From Streptomyces sp. CB02009 (GTDB lineage Bacteria > Actinomycetota > Actinomycetes > Streptomycetales > Streptomycetaceae): DNA of 64,000 bases. A program made the translations under genes and the position numbers. Below are positions 19,812 through 28,544 of the stretch, piece by piece. The notes under the pieces were generated by a model. That model worked only from the letters and a program-made list of their open reading frames with translations. It was not told the origin of the DNA and ran no database searches. Position 1 is the first letter of the stretch, and every line of letters starts with the position of its first letter. Location: positions 1 through 64,000 of the forward strand of contig NZ_LIVV01000008.1 in NCBI RefSeq assembly GCF_001905825.1, given 5' to 3'.

Positions 19812-20329
19812 GCGTCCTTCTTCAGATCCAGTGCCGCGAGGACCGCGTCCGCGACCTCTTCGGGGGTGCGGTCGTCGGTGGTGACGACGGCCCGCGCGAC
19901 TTCGGTGTATAGATGGCGGCGCGCCTCCATCAGCTCGCGCCACTGACGGCGCGGGTTGACGGCGAGCAGCGGGCGCGCGGTGTTGAGGCCGACGCGCCGG
20001 ACCGCCTCGTCGACGTCCATCGAGAGGTACGCGACGGGCAGCCCGGCCAGCAGGGCGCGGGTTCCGGCGTCGAGGACGGCGCCTCCGCCGAGGGCGAGGA
20101 CTCCCCCGTGCCCGGCGAGGGCCGCGGCGACCGCGTCCCGCTCCAGGGCGCGGAAGTGCTCCTCGCCGTCCTCGATGAAGATGTCGGAGATCTCGCGGCC
20201 CTCGGCGGCGACGATGTCGGCGTCGGTGTCCCGGTAGGGCGCGCCGAGCCGGTCGGCCAGGAGCGCGCCCACCGTGGACTTGCCGGAGCCCATGGGCCCG
20301 ACGAGGACGACCAGGGGACCGCCGGTCAC
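19808..20329 (-). CDS. aroK: shikimate kinase
   Basis: Phosphorylates shikimate at the 3-hydroxyl with ATP. 173 residues. Walker A GPMGSGKST at the N-terminus, the DTDADI shikimate-binding motif, GGGAVLDAG, and the lid Arg region (TARPLLAV). GTG start at 20329 overlaps the aroC stop (GTGA), and the stop overlaps aroB (ATGA), so aroC-aroK-aroB-aroQ are translated in a chain. Confidence 0.96.
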   Translation of the reverse strand: MTGGPLVVLVGPMGSGKSTVGALLADRLGAPYRDTDADIVAAEGREISDIFIEDGEEHFRALERDAVAAALAGHGGVLALGGGAVLDAGTRALLAGLPVAYLSMDVDEAVRRVGLNTARPLLAVNPRRQWRELMEARRHLYTEVARAVVTTDDRTPEEVADAVLAALDLKKDA

Positions 20330-21510
20330 CGGATGTGCAGGTTCTCGAGGTACGACCGCACGTTGCGGCGGGTCTCGGGGACGCTGTCGCCGCCGAACTT
20401 CTCGACGACGGCGTCCGCGAGGACGAGCGCGACCATGGCCTCGGCGACGATGCCCGCCGCGGGGACGGCGCAGACGTCGGAGCGCTGGTGGTGGGCCTGG
20501 GTGGCCTCGCCGGTGGCGACGTCGACGGTGGCGAGGGCGCGGGGCACGGTCGCGATGGGCTTCATCGCGGCACGGACCCGGAGCAGCTCGCCGGTGGTCA
20601 GACCGCCCTCGGTGCCGCCGGAACGGCCGGAGGTGCGCCTGATGCCCTCGTCGGTCTTCACGATCTCGTCGTGGGCCTGGGAGCCGGGCACGCGGGCCAG
20701 GTCGAAGCCGTCGCCGACCTCGACGCCCTTGATGGCCTGGATGCCCATGAGCGCGGCGGCGAGCCGCGCGTCGAGGCGCCGGTCCCAGTGGACGTGGGAG
20801 CCGAGGCCGACGGGCACGCCGTAGGCGAGGACCTCGACGACACCGCCGAGGGTGTCGCCGTCCTTGTGGGCCTGGTCGATCTCGGCGACCATCGCCTTCG
20901 ACGCGTCGGCGTCGAGGCAGCGGACCGGGTCGGCGTCGAGCTTCTCGACATCGGCGGGGGTCGGGTAGACGCCGTACGGCGCCTTGGCGGCGGCCAGTTC
21001 GACGACGTGCGAGACGATCTCGATGCCCGCGGTCTCCTTGATGAAGGAGCGGGCGATCGCGCCGAGGGCGACACGGGCCGCGGTCTCCCGGGCGCTGGCG
21101 CGCTCCAGGATCGGCCGGGCCTCGTCGAAGCCGTACTTCTGCATGCCGGCGAGGTCGGCGTGACCGGGACGCGGCCGGGTCAGGGGGGCGTTGCGGCCCG
21201 TCTCCTTGAGCTCGGACGGGTCGACCGGGTCGGCCGCCATGACCTTCTCCCACTTGGGCCACTCGGTGTTGCCGACCATGACGGCGATCGGGGAACCGAG
21301 GGAGAGCCCGTGCCGGACTCCGCCCAGGAAGGTGATCTCGTCCTGCTCGAACTTCATCCGGGCGCCGCGCCCATAGCCGAGGCGTCGCCGCGCGAGGTGG
21401 TCCGCCACCAGCTCAGTGGTGACCGGGACGCCGGCGGGAAGGCCCTCCAGTGTCGCGACCAGCGCGGGTCCGTGGGATTCCCCAGCGGTCAGCCAACGCA
21501 ACCTGCTCAA
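20326..21510 (-). CDS. aroC: chorismate synthase
   Basis: Final shikimate step: reduced-FMN-dependent elimination to chorismate. 394 residues. N-terminal GESHGPALVATLEG, the RPGHADLAGMQKYGF segment, the ERASARETAARVALGAIA segment, and SGGTEGGLTTGE. The start is TTG at 21510, supported by AGGAG 6 nt upstream and by the family N-terminus MSRLRWLTAGESHG. The 167-bp spacer to aroE may carry a promoter. Confidence 0.96.
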   Translation of the reverse strand: MSRLRWLTAGESHGPALVATLEGLPAGVPVTTELVADHLARRRLGYGRGARMKFEQDEITFLGGVRHGLSLGSPIAVMVGNTEWPKWEKVMAADPVDPSELKETGRNAPLTRPRPGHADLAGMQKYGFDEARPILERASARETAARVALGAIARSFIKETAGIEIVSHVVELAAAKAPYGVYPTPADVEKLDADPVRCLDADASKAMVAEIDQAHKDGDTLGGVVEVLAYGVPVGLGSHVHWDRRLDARLAAALMGIQAIKGVEVGDGFDLARVPGSQAHDEIVKTDEGIRRTSGRSGGTEGGLTTGELLRVRAAMKPIATVPRALATVDVATGEATQAHHQRSDVCAVPAAGIVAEAMVALVLADAVVEKFGGDSVPETRRNVRSYLENLHIR

Positions 21511-21677
21511 CGATGCTCCTCATGCTCGCGCCTGGGTACTGCGACGGCGCGACCGGGTGCGCGGCCCTGGCCCGCCATCCCTGATCCTCCCACGTCCGCG
21601 GGACGAACCCGTCCTCCGGTCCAGCTGTCGGACGCGAATCGCGCCGTTCCGGACGTTTCCGGGGGTCTCGGCCGACG

Positions 21678-22505
21678 CTAGCGGGCCGCCAGGGCCTGCT
21701 CCCCCGCCGCGCGCATCGCGGCGAGCGGCGCCCTGGGGACGCCGGTCATCTGCTCGACCTGGAGGACGGCCTGGTGGACGAGGAGGTCGAGGCCGCCGAC
21801 CACCTTGCCGCCGCGGTCGGACCAGGCCGCGGCGAGCGCGGTCGGCCACGGGTCGTACAGGACGTCGAAGAGGGTGCCGACGGCATCGGGGACGGCGCCC
21901 GCGAGGGCGTTCGTCGTGCCGGCGGGGGTGGTCGCGATCACCAGCGGGGAGGCGAAGGCCTCCGCCGCGTCGTCCCAGGCGGCGGTCCGGACCTCCACGC
22001 CGAGCCGCTCGCCCCAGCCGCGCATCTCCTCGGCCCGCGCCTCACTGCGTACGTACGCGGTGACGGGCCCGTCGCAGATCCGGGCGAGCGCGGCGAGCGC
22101 GGAGGAGGCGGTGGCGCCGGCCCCGAGGACCGCCGCCGACTCCACCTTCTCGACGCCCCGCTCGCGCAGGGCGGCGAGCATGCCGGGGATGTCGGTGTTG
22201 TCGCCGACCCGGCGGCCGTCCTCGCGGAGGACGACCGTGTTCACGGCCTCGACCGAGGCGGCCGTGTCGCTGATCCCGTCGAGCAGCGGGATGATCGCCC
22301 GCTTCAGCGGCATGGTCAGCGACAGTCCGGCCCAGCTGTCGTCCAGCTCGCGGACGAAGCCGGGCAGCCCGGCCTCGTCGACCTCGAAGCGCTCGTACGA
22401 CCAGTCGTCGAGACCGAGGGCGGCGTACGCGGCCCGGTGCAGGACCGGGGAGAGCGAGTGCGCGATCGGCGAGCCGAGGACGGCCGCGCGGCGGGACAGG
22501 GTCAT
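21678..22505 (-). CDS. aroE: shikimate dehydrogenase
   Basis: Reduces 3-dehydroshikimate to shikimate, normally with NADPH. 275 residues. Substrate motif GSPIAHSLSPVLHRAAY, TMPLKRAIIPLLD with the catalytic Lys (usually NVTxPxK; here SLTMPLK), DNTDIPGM, and the dinucleotide loop VLGAGATASSAL. Its ATG lies 2 nt after the mltG stop, so the two are co-translated. Confidence 0.95.
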   Translation of the reverse strand: MTLSRRAAVLGSPIAHSLSPVLHRAAYAALGLDDWSYERFEVDEAGLPGFVRELDDSWAGLSLTMPLKRAIIPLLDGISDTAASVEAVNTVVLREDGRRVGDNTDIPGMLAALRERGVEKVESAAVLGAGATASSALAALARICDGPVTAYVRSEARAEEMRGWGERLGVEVRTAAWDDAAEAFASPLVIATTPAGTTNALAGAVPDAVGTLFDVLYDPWPTALAAAWSDRGGKVVGGLDLLVHQAVLQVEQMTGVPRAPLAAMRAAGEQALAAR

Positions 22506-22507
22506 GT

Positions 22508-24337
22508 TCAGTTCCCCGCGTTGAACTTGTCGACGAGCTTCTGGTGCTCGACGAGCGTCTTGGCGAATTCGGTCTTGCTCATGCCGTCGGTGGCGACGAA
22601 GTAGATCCAGCCGTCCTTCGTCGGGTCGAGCATGGCGGCGAGGGCGTCGTTGCCCGGGTTGCTGATCGGACCGGGCGGCAGGCCCTTGTGCTTGTACGTG
22701 TTGTACGGGTCGGTGTTGCTGTTCGCCTCCTTCTCGGAGATCTTGATCTCCGACTGACCCTTCAGGTAGTTGAGGGTCGAGTCGAACTGCAGCAGCTGGA
22801 ACGTCTCGCGGTTGTCCGGCGCCAGGCGGTTGTAGATGACCTCGGCCATCTTGCGGAAGTCGTCGTGCGTCTTGCCCTCCGCCTGGACCAGGCTGGCCAC
22901 CGTGAGGAGTTCCCACGGCCCCTCGACGCCGAGGCCCTTGGCCTTCGCCGCCAGGTCGAGCTTCGCGTACTCCTGGTTGGCGCGCGCGACCATCTTGCGG
23001 AGCGCGTCCTCCGGCTTGCTGCTCTTGGCCACCGGGTAGCTCGCCGGGTAGAGGAACCCTTCCAGCGGGTCCTTGATGTCGGGGTGCTTCTTGGCCCAGT
23101 CGGGCAGTCCGAGGCTGTCCGCCTTGGCGCGGGCGACCTCCTTGGCGGTGCCCGGCTTGAGGTCGAGGCGCTTGTCGAGCTGGTCGTACACCCAGGCGTT
23201 GCGCTTGCCCTCGGGAATGACGAGGTTGGCCTGGCTGGCCGGGTCGAGCATCATCTTCACCGCGTTCTCGGCCGACATCTCCTTCTTCAGCGTGTACACG
23301 CCCGCCTGGATGGAGAGGCCCTTGGAGTTGCGCCCTTGCGCCGAGACGAAGGCGTCGACGCTCTTGACGACGCCCGCCTTCTTGAGGATGTTGCCGATCT
23401 CGTTGCCCAGCGCGCCCTTCGGGATCTCGACCTGGACGTCGCCCGAGCCCGTGCCCGCGTAGTCCTCCGCCGCGCCGAACTGGCCCTGCCAGAACTGGTA
23501 GCCGAAGTAGCCGACGCCGCCGACGCCGCCCGCGAGGACGAGGGCGACGACGAGGCAGGCCACGCCGTTCTTGCCCTTGCGCTTGTTCGCCTTGCTCCGG
23601 CGTTCGCGGTCGCCGCCGCGGGAGCCCCGGCCGCGGCCCGGCTCCTCGTCGTACGCGTCGTCGTCCGGGTCCTCCTCGCCGGTGAAGAAGGGGTGCTTCT
23701 CCTCCTCCGGCTCCGGCTGGGCCTCCTCCTCCGGAGCCCAGTCGATCACCGGCTCCGGCGGGTTCTGCCGGCGGCCGGGGGGCTGGGGCGGGGGGTACGC
23801 CTCGGGGGTGCCGTACAGGTCGGGGTTCTGGCCGCCGTACGGATCGGCCGGAGGACCGCCGTACGGCATCGCCGCCTGGCCCGTCTCCCAGTTGCCGTCG
23901 TACTGCTGTCCGAGGTGCCCGGGCGTGTCGTACCCGCCCTGACCCTGGTCCTGGTACCCCGTCCCGTACTGCTGCGGCTGCTGGTGCTGCTGTTCGTAAG
24001 CCTGCTGGTACTGCTGCTGATGCGCAGCGTGCTGCTGAGCCTGCTGCTGGTACTGCGCCTGCGGATCGACGTACCCCTGCGGCTGCTGCTGGTACTGCTG
24101 CGCATGCTGCTGCTGGTGGTTCTGCTGGTACGGGTCGCCTTCGTACGCCTGCGGGACCTGACCGGTCTGGCCGCCCTGCCCGTACGGGTCCTGGTAGCCG
24201 TGAGCGCCCTGGCCGTACTGGTTTGCCTGCTGCGGGTGCGGGTAGTGCTGCTGCTGGCCCTCCCACCCCTGGTCCCCGTACAACGGGTCCCCGGGGTGCC
24301 ACGGTTCGGAGCCGGGGCTCCGGCCATACTCAGTCAT
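22508..24337 (-). CDS. mltG: endolytic murein transglycosylase MltG with a Gln-rich cytoplasmic domain
   Basis: Cleaves nascent peptidoglycan strands at the outer face of the membrane. 609 residues, against about 340 for E. coli MltG. Residues 1-190 are unusually rich in Gln, Tyr, Gly and Pro (about 42 Gln in residues 28-130), then an acidic stretch (200-233), a basic stretch (235-257) and one membrane helix at about 258-281. The extracytoplasmic part has LysM-like and YceG domains with ASLVQAEGKTHDDF and VIYNRLAPD (catalytic Glu in VQAEG). I chose ATG at 24337 with GGGGA 4-5 nt upstream. It is followed directly by aroE. Confidence 0.94.
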   Translation of the reverse strand: MTEYGRSPGSEPWHPGDPLYGDQGWEGQQQHYPHPQQANQYGQGAHGYQDPYGQGGQTGQVPQAYEGDPYQQNHQQQHAQQYQQQPQGYVDPQAQYQQQAQQHAAHQQQYQQAYEQQHQQPQQYGTGYQDQGQGGYDTPGHLGQQYDGNWETGQAAMPYGGPPADPYGGQNPDLYGTPEAYPPPQPPGRRQNPPEPVIDWAPEEEAQPEPEEEKHPFFTGEEDPDDDAYDEEPGRGRGSRGGDRERRSKANKRKGKNGVACLVVALVLAGGVGGVGYFGYQFWQGQFGAAEDYAGTGSGDVQVEIPKGALGNEIGNILKKAGVVKSVDAFVSAQGRNSKGLSIQAGVYTLKKEMSAENAVKMMLDPASQANLVIPEGKRNAWVYDQLDKRLDLKPGTAKEVARAKADSLGLPDWAKKHPDIKDPLEGFLYPASYPVAKSSKPEDALRKMVARANQEYAKLDLAAKAKGLGVEGPWELLTVASLVQAEGKTHDDFRKMAEVIYNRLAPDNRETFQLLQFDSTLNYLKGQSEIKISEKEANSNTDPYNTYKHKGLPPGPISNPGNDALAAMLDPTKDGWIYFVATDGMSKTEFAKTLVEHQKLVDKFNAGN

Positions 24338-24439
24338 CGATCCCCAAAACAGCCGCGAGGCTTCCGGACGATCCGCCTCTACGTAGTGCGGCAGCTGTTC
24401 GAACACCGCCGCATCGCGCGGAACGTTACCGTATCGCGA

Positions 24440-24910
24440 TCAGATGACCACTTCGACGCCCTCACCGGGCGGATTACCTGATACCCGTTCGGACTCAAGA
24501 GCGTTCTGAAGGATGATCACAGCGGCGGCCTGATCGATGACGGACCGCCCCTTCTTGGCCTTCACACCGGAGGCCCGCAGCCCCTGGGTCGCGGTGACCG
24601 TGGTCATCCGCTCGTCCACCAGCCGGACCGGCACCGGGGCGATGCCCTTGGCCATCTCCCCCGCGAAGGCACGGACCTTGGTCGCGGCCGGGCCCTCCCG
24701 TCCGCTGAGCGAGCGGGGCAGGCCCACGACGACCTCGATCGGCTCGTACTCCTCGACGATCTGGCGGAGCCGCCGGTGGGCGGCCGGGACGTCACGTCCC
24801 GGCACGGTCTCCACCGGCGTGGCGAGGACCCCGTCGGGGTCGCACGAGGCGACCCCGATCCGGGCGTCCCCGACATCGACCGCGAGACGGCGGCCGCGAC
24901 GCATCGTCAC
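24440..24910 (-). CDS. ruvX: RuvX/YqgF, pre-16S rRNA nuclease family (Holliday-junction resolvase-like)
   Basis: RNase H-fold protein implicated in 16S rRNA 5' maturation. About 154-156 residues. LAVDVGDARIGVASCDP with the first catalytic Asp, VVGLPRSLSGREGPAA, VRLVDERMTTVTA with the catalytic Glu, and the terminal Asp in KGRSVIDQAAAVIIL. I prefer GTG at 24910, which overlaps the alaS stop (GTGA) and has GGAG 5 nt upstream; ATG at 24904 is the alternative. It lies between alaS and mltG, as in other actinobacteria. Confidence 0.93.
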   Translation of the reverse strand: MTMRRGRRLAVDVGDARIGVASCDPDGVLATPVETVPGRDVPAAHRRLRQIVEEYEPIEVVVGLPRSLSGREGPAATKVRAFAGEMAKGIAPVPVRLVDERMTTVTATQGLRASGVKAKKGRSVIDQAAAVIILQNALESERVSGNPPGEGVEVVI

Positions 24911-27576
24911 GCCGTCTCCACCACGAGACGCTCGACGGCGGCGATGGCCTCGCCGACGGCCTGCGGGTTCGTACCACCGCCCTGGGCGACGTCCGGCTTG
25001 CCGCCGCCACCGCCACCGAGGGTCTTGGCGGCCGTGCGGACCAGCTCGCCGGCCTTGAGACCGCGCTCGCGGGCGGCCTCGTTGGTGGCGATGACGGTGA
25101 GCGGCTTGCCGTTGGCCGTGGTGAACAGGGCGACGACGGCCGGGCGGTCGGACGGGAAGCGGCCGCGGATGTCGAGGACCAGCTTGCGCAGGTCGTCGGC
25201 ACCGGTGCCGTCCTGGACCTGGCCGGTGACGAGGGCGAGGCCGCGGATGTCCTGGGCGGAGTCGACGAGACCGGCGGCGGCCTGGAGGACCTTCTCCGCG
25301 CGGAACTTCTCGATCTCCTTCTCGGCGTCCTTCAGCTTGCCGAGCATGGCGGAGATCTTCTCGGGAAGCTCCTCCGGACGGCCCTTGACCAGCTCCTGGA
25401 GCTGGGCGACGACCGTGTGCTCGCGGGCGAGGAAGTTGTACGCGTCGACACCCACGAGGGCCTCGATGCGGCGCACGCCGGAGCCGATGGACGACTCGCC
25501 GAGCAGCTTCACCAGACCCAGCTGGGCGGTGTTGCCGACGTGCGTACCGCCGCACAGCTCCTTGGAGAAGTCGCCGATGGTGACGACGCGGACCTGCTCG
25601 CCGTACTTCTCGCCGAACTCGGCGATGGCGCCCTGGCGCTTGGCCTCGTTGATCGGCATGACCTCGGCGTGGACCTCCAGCTCGCGCGAGAGGACCTCGT
25701 TGATCTTCTGCTCGACGTCGGTGAGGACGGCGCCGGGGACGGCGTTCGGCGAACCGAAGTCGAAGCGGAAGCGGCCGGGCTGGTTCTCGGAACCGGCCTG
25801 GGCGGCCGTCGGGCCGAGGGCGTCGCGCAGCGCCTGGTGGGTGAGGTGGGTGGCCGAGTGGGCGCGGGCGATGGCCCGGCGGCGGCGCACGTCGATGGTG
25901 GCGTAGGCGGTGGCGCCCACGGTCACCTCGCCGACCTGCACGGAACCCTTGTGCACGGAGACACCCGGCACGGGCTGCTGGACGTCACGGATCTCGATGA
26001 CCGCGCCGCTGTGCAGCTTGATCCGGCCCTGGTCGGCGATCTGGCCGCCGCCCTCGGCGTAGAACGGGGTCCGGTCGAGGACGACCTCGACCTCGTCGCC
26101 CTCGGAGGCGGCCGGCGAGGAGACGCCGTTGACCAGGAGGCCGACGACGGTGCTCTCGCCCTCGGTGTTGGTGTAGCCGGTGAACTCGGTGGCGCCGTTG
26201 CTGTCGGCGATCTCCCGGTACGAGGTCATGTCGGCGTGGCCGGTCTTCTTCGCCTTGGCGTCGGCCTTGGCGCGGTCCCGCTGCTCCTTCATCAGGCGGC
26301 GGAAGCCGTCCTCGTCCACGGAGAGGCCCTGCTCGGAGGCCATCTCGAGGGTGAGGTCGATCGGGAAGCCCCAGGTGTCGTGGAGCAGGAACGCCTTGTC
26401 GCCGGAGAGGATCGTGCCGCCGGCGGCCTTCGTCTCGGTGACGGCGGTGTCGAGGATGTTGGTGCCGCCCTTGAGGGCCTTGAGGAAGGCGGCCTCTTCG
26501 GCGAGGGCGACGGTCTCGATCCGCTTGCGGTCGGTGACCAGCTCCGGGTACTGCTCGCCCATCGTGTCGATCACGGTGTCGACGAGGTCCTGGACGACCG
26601 GACCGGTGGCGCCGAGCAGGCGCATGTTGCGGACGGCGCGGCGCATGATGCGGCGCAGCACGTAGCCGCGGCCCTCGTTGCCCGGGGTGACGCCGTCGCC
26701 GATGAGCATGACGGAGGTCCGCATGTGGTCGGCGACCACGCGCAGCGAGACGTCGCTGTCGTGGGCCTTGCCGTAGGCGACGCCGGTGAGCTCGGTGGCC
26801 TTGTCGATGACGACCTGGAGGGTGTCCGTCTCGTACATGTTCTGGACGCCCTGGAGGATCATCGCCAGGCGCTCGAGACCGAGGCCCGTGTCGATGTTCT
26901 TCGACGGCAGCTCGCCGAGGATCGGGAAGTCGTCCTTCCCGGTGCCCTCGCCGCGCTCGTACTGCATGAAGACCAGGTTCCAGATCTCCACGTACCGCTC
27001 GTCGTTGACGGCCGGGCCGCCCTCGACGCCGAACTCGGGGCCGCGGTCGTAGTTGATCTCGGAGCACGGGCCGCAGGGGCCGGGGACGCCCATCGACCAG
27101 TAGTTGTCCTTCTTGCCGAGGCGCTGGATGCGCTCGGCGGGGACGCCGACGACGTCGCGCCAGATCTGCTCGGCCTCGTCGTCCTCCTGGTAGACGGTGA
27201 TCCAGAGCTTCTCCGGCTCCAGCCCGTAGCCGCCGTGCTCCACCGGGGTGGTCAGCAGCTCCCAGGCGAGCTTGATGGCGCCTTCCTTGAAGTAGTCGCC
27301 GAAGGAGAAGTTGCCGCACATCTGGAAGAACGTGCCGTGGCGGGTGGTCTTGCCGACCTCTTCGATGTCCGGCGTGCGCACGCACTTCTGCACGCTCGAC
27401 GCGCGCGTGAACGGCGGCTTGACCTCGCCCAGGAAGTAGGGCTTGAAGGGCACCATGCCGGCGGGGACGAGCAGCAGAGTCGGGTCGTCCGCGATGAGCG
27501 ACGCCGAAGGGACGACGGTGTGCCCGCGCTCCTCGAAGAAGCTCAGCCAGCGGCGGCGGATTTCAGCCGACTCCAT
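24907..27576 (-). CDS. alaS: alanyl-tRNA synthetase
   Basis: Charges tRNA-Ala and edits mischarged Ser/Gly. 889 residues, full length: catalytic domain from the N-terminus (RWLSFFEERGHTVVPSASL), MCGNFSFGDYFKEGAI, tRNA-recognition region, editing domain with HSATHLTHQAL and CGGTHVGNTAQ (zinc ligands), and the C-Ala domain with the Gly-rich GGGGGGKPDVAQGGG end. Its start ATG shares one base with the stop of the upstream small gene. Part of a unit DUF948-DUF6167-alaS-ruvX-mltG-aroE. Confidence 0.98.
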   Translation of the reverse strand: MESAEIRRRWLSFFEERGHTVVPSASLIADDPTLLLVPAGMVPFKPYFLGEVKPPFTRASSVQKCVRTPDIEEVGKTTRHGTFFQMCGNFSFGDYFKEGAIKLAWELLTTPVEHGGYGLEPEKLWITVYQEDDEAEQIWRDVVGVPAERIQRLGKKDNYWSMGVPGPCGPCSEINYDRGPEFGVEGGPAVNDERYVEIWNLVFMQYERGEGTGKDDFPILGELPSKNIDTGLGLERLAMILQGVQNMYETDTLQVVIDKATELTGVAYGKAHDSDVSLRVVADHMRTSVMLIGDGVTPGNEGRGYVLRRIMRRAVRNMRLLGATGPVVQDLVDTVIDTMGEQYPELVTDRKRIETVALAEEAAFLKALKGGTNILDTAVTETKAAGGTILSGDKAFLLHDTWGFPIDLTLEMASEQGLSVDEDGFRRLMKEQRDRAKADAKAKKTGHADMTSYREIADSNGATEFTGYTNTEGESTVVGLLVNGVSSPAASEGDEVEVVLDRTPFYAEGGGQIADQGRIKLHSGAVIEIRDVQQPVPGVSVHKGSVQVGEVTVGATAYATIDVRRRRAIARAHSATHLTHQALRDALGPTAAQAGSENQPGRFRFDFGSPNAVPGAVLTDVEQKINEVLSRELEVHAEVMPINEAKRQGAIAEFGEKYGEQVRVVTIGDFSKELCGGTHVGNTAQLGLVKLLGESSIGSGVRRIEALVGVDAYNFLAREHTVVAQLQELVKGRPEELPEKISAMLGKLKDAEKEIEKFRAEKVLQAAAGLVDSAQDIRGLALVTGQVQDGTGADDLRKLVLDIRGRFPSDRPAVVALFTTANGKPLTVIATNEAARERGLKAGELVRTAAKTLGGGGGGKPDVAQGGGTNPQAVGEAIAAVERLVVETA

Positions 27577-27932
27577 CAGTGGTCCTCATTCCGGTTGTAC
27601 GAGATCGTGGGAGTGGAATACGTGGTCGGGTGCGGGGTGGGGCCGAGCGCCCCCCGGCGGCGCGGCTCAGGAAGCTCCCGGGCCCGGTCCGGGCCCGGCT
27701 CGACGGGTGCGTCGAGGCCGAGCGCCTCCTCCAGTTCGGCCTCCCGCTGGACCATGCCCGCCCTCACGTCGAGGGCGAAGTCCTTGAGGCGGTGGCCGGT
27801 CTCGATCGCCTTGTTCGCCGCCTGGGAGGCGAGGCTCTCGGGGGTCAGCTGCTTCAGCTTCCGGTTGACCTTGGCGGTGGCCCACACGCCGGCGGCAGCG
27901 CCGGCCGTGAACCAGAACGTGCGGCGGAACAT
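27576..27932 (-). CDS. small membrane-associated protein (DUF6167-like)
   Basis: 118 residues, unknown function. N-terminus RRTFWFTAGAAAGVWATAKV looks like a short membrane helix, followed by a helical segment (RKLKQLTPESLASQAANKA) and a Pro-rich, basic C-terminus. It resembles the conserved actinobacterial family that accompanies alaS. Its stop shares one base with the alaS ATG (TGATG), so it is likely coupled to alaS. Confidence 0.85.
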   Translation of the reverse strand: MFRRTFWFTAGAAAGVWATAKVNRKLKQLTPESLASQAANKAIETGHRLKDFALDVRAGMVQREAELEEALGLDAPVEPGPDRARELPEPRRRGALGPTPHPTTYSTPTISYNRNEDH

Positions 27933-27938
27933 CGCGGC

Positions 27939-28385
27939 TCAGCCCTTCTGCTTCCGGCGTCGCGAGGACGGCACCGTACGGCCGACGATCACAGTGCGGC
28001 GCGAGGAGGTCCGCGGCGCGTCCGTGCCGGCCCCGCCCTCCCCGCCGCGTCCGAGCGCCTTGCGCACCCCGTAGCCGAAGGCCGCGACCTTGACGAGCGG
28101 GCCGCCGAAGGTGGAGGCGACGGTGGAGGAGAGCGCGGAGGCGTTGGAGGTGACCTCCTGGACGTCCGACGCGATGGCGTCGACCCGGTCGAGCTGGGTC
28201 TGGGCCGAGCGGACGGTCGCGGAGGCGTCGGCCAGCAGGGGCACGGCCTGCTCGGTCACGTCCGCCACCATCCGGGTGGTCGCCCTGAGCGTCTGCGCCA
28301 GCCTCACCAGAACCACGGCGAGGAAGGAGACCAGGATCGCCCAGAAGACGGCCACCAGGATCCCGGCAACCTCTCCACCGGTCAC
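27939..28385 (-). CDS. DUF948 family membrane protein
   Basis: 148 residues, unknown function. One N-terminal membrane helix at about 5-28 is followed by a long amphipathic helix with heptad-like spacing (VADVTEQAVPLLADASATVR, then QTQLDRVDAIASDVQEVTS), as in DUF948 proteins, and a basic C-terminus. It is the first gene of the alaS unit and lies 6 bp before the DUF6167-like gene. Similar proteins in firmicutes resemble chemotaxis-receptor coiled coils, but no signalling role is evident. Confidence 0.87.
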   Translation of the reverse strand: MTGGEVAGILVAVFWAILVSFLAVVLVRLAQTLRATTRMVADVTEQAVPLLADASATVRSAQTQLDRVDAIASDVQEVTSNASALSSTVASTFGGPLVKVAAFGYGVRKALGRGGEGGAGTDAPRTSSRRTVIVGRTVPSSRRRKQKG

Positions 28386-28509
28386 TCTGCACCGCTCTCT
28401 GCTGTCGTTGGGGCCTTACGAAAAGTCGTTCCCCGAGCCTATCGCGCCCGGGCTGTCGCCCCGCACCCGCATTACCGCCTGTGGGGCGGGAGTTACCGGA
28501 ACCGATTGT

Positions 28510-28539
28510 ACGGAGCGCGCGGGGGTGAGTACGCTCCGT
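28510..28539 (+). promoter_or_regulatory. inverted repeat just upstream of the AfsR-like gene
   Basis: ACGGAGCG (28510-28517) and CGCTCCGT (28532-28539) end 5 bp before the ATG. It could be an operator or a hairpin that hides the weak ribosome binding site (GGGGGTGAG lies in its loop). Speculative. Confidence 0.35.
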
Positions 28540-28544
28540 GTCCC

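Noticed and set aside
24540..25555. Upstream extension of ruvX to about 370 codons
   Set aside because: The added part is the frame-shifted shadow of alaS, rich in Arg/Pro/Gly. The ruvX core starts at the GTG or ATG next to the alaS stop.
25417..28074. Long plus-strand open frame opposite alaS
   Set aside because: Same shadow effect in high-GC DNA; the translation is repetitive and the real gene on the minus strand has all AlaRS motifs.
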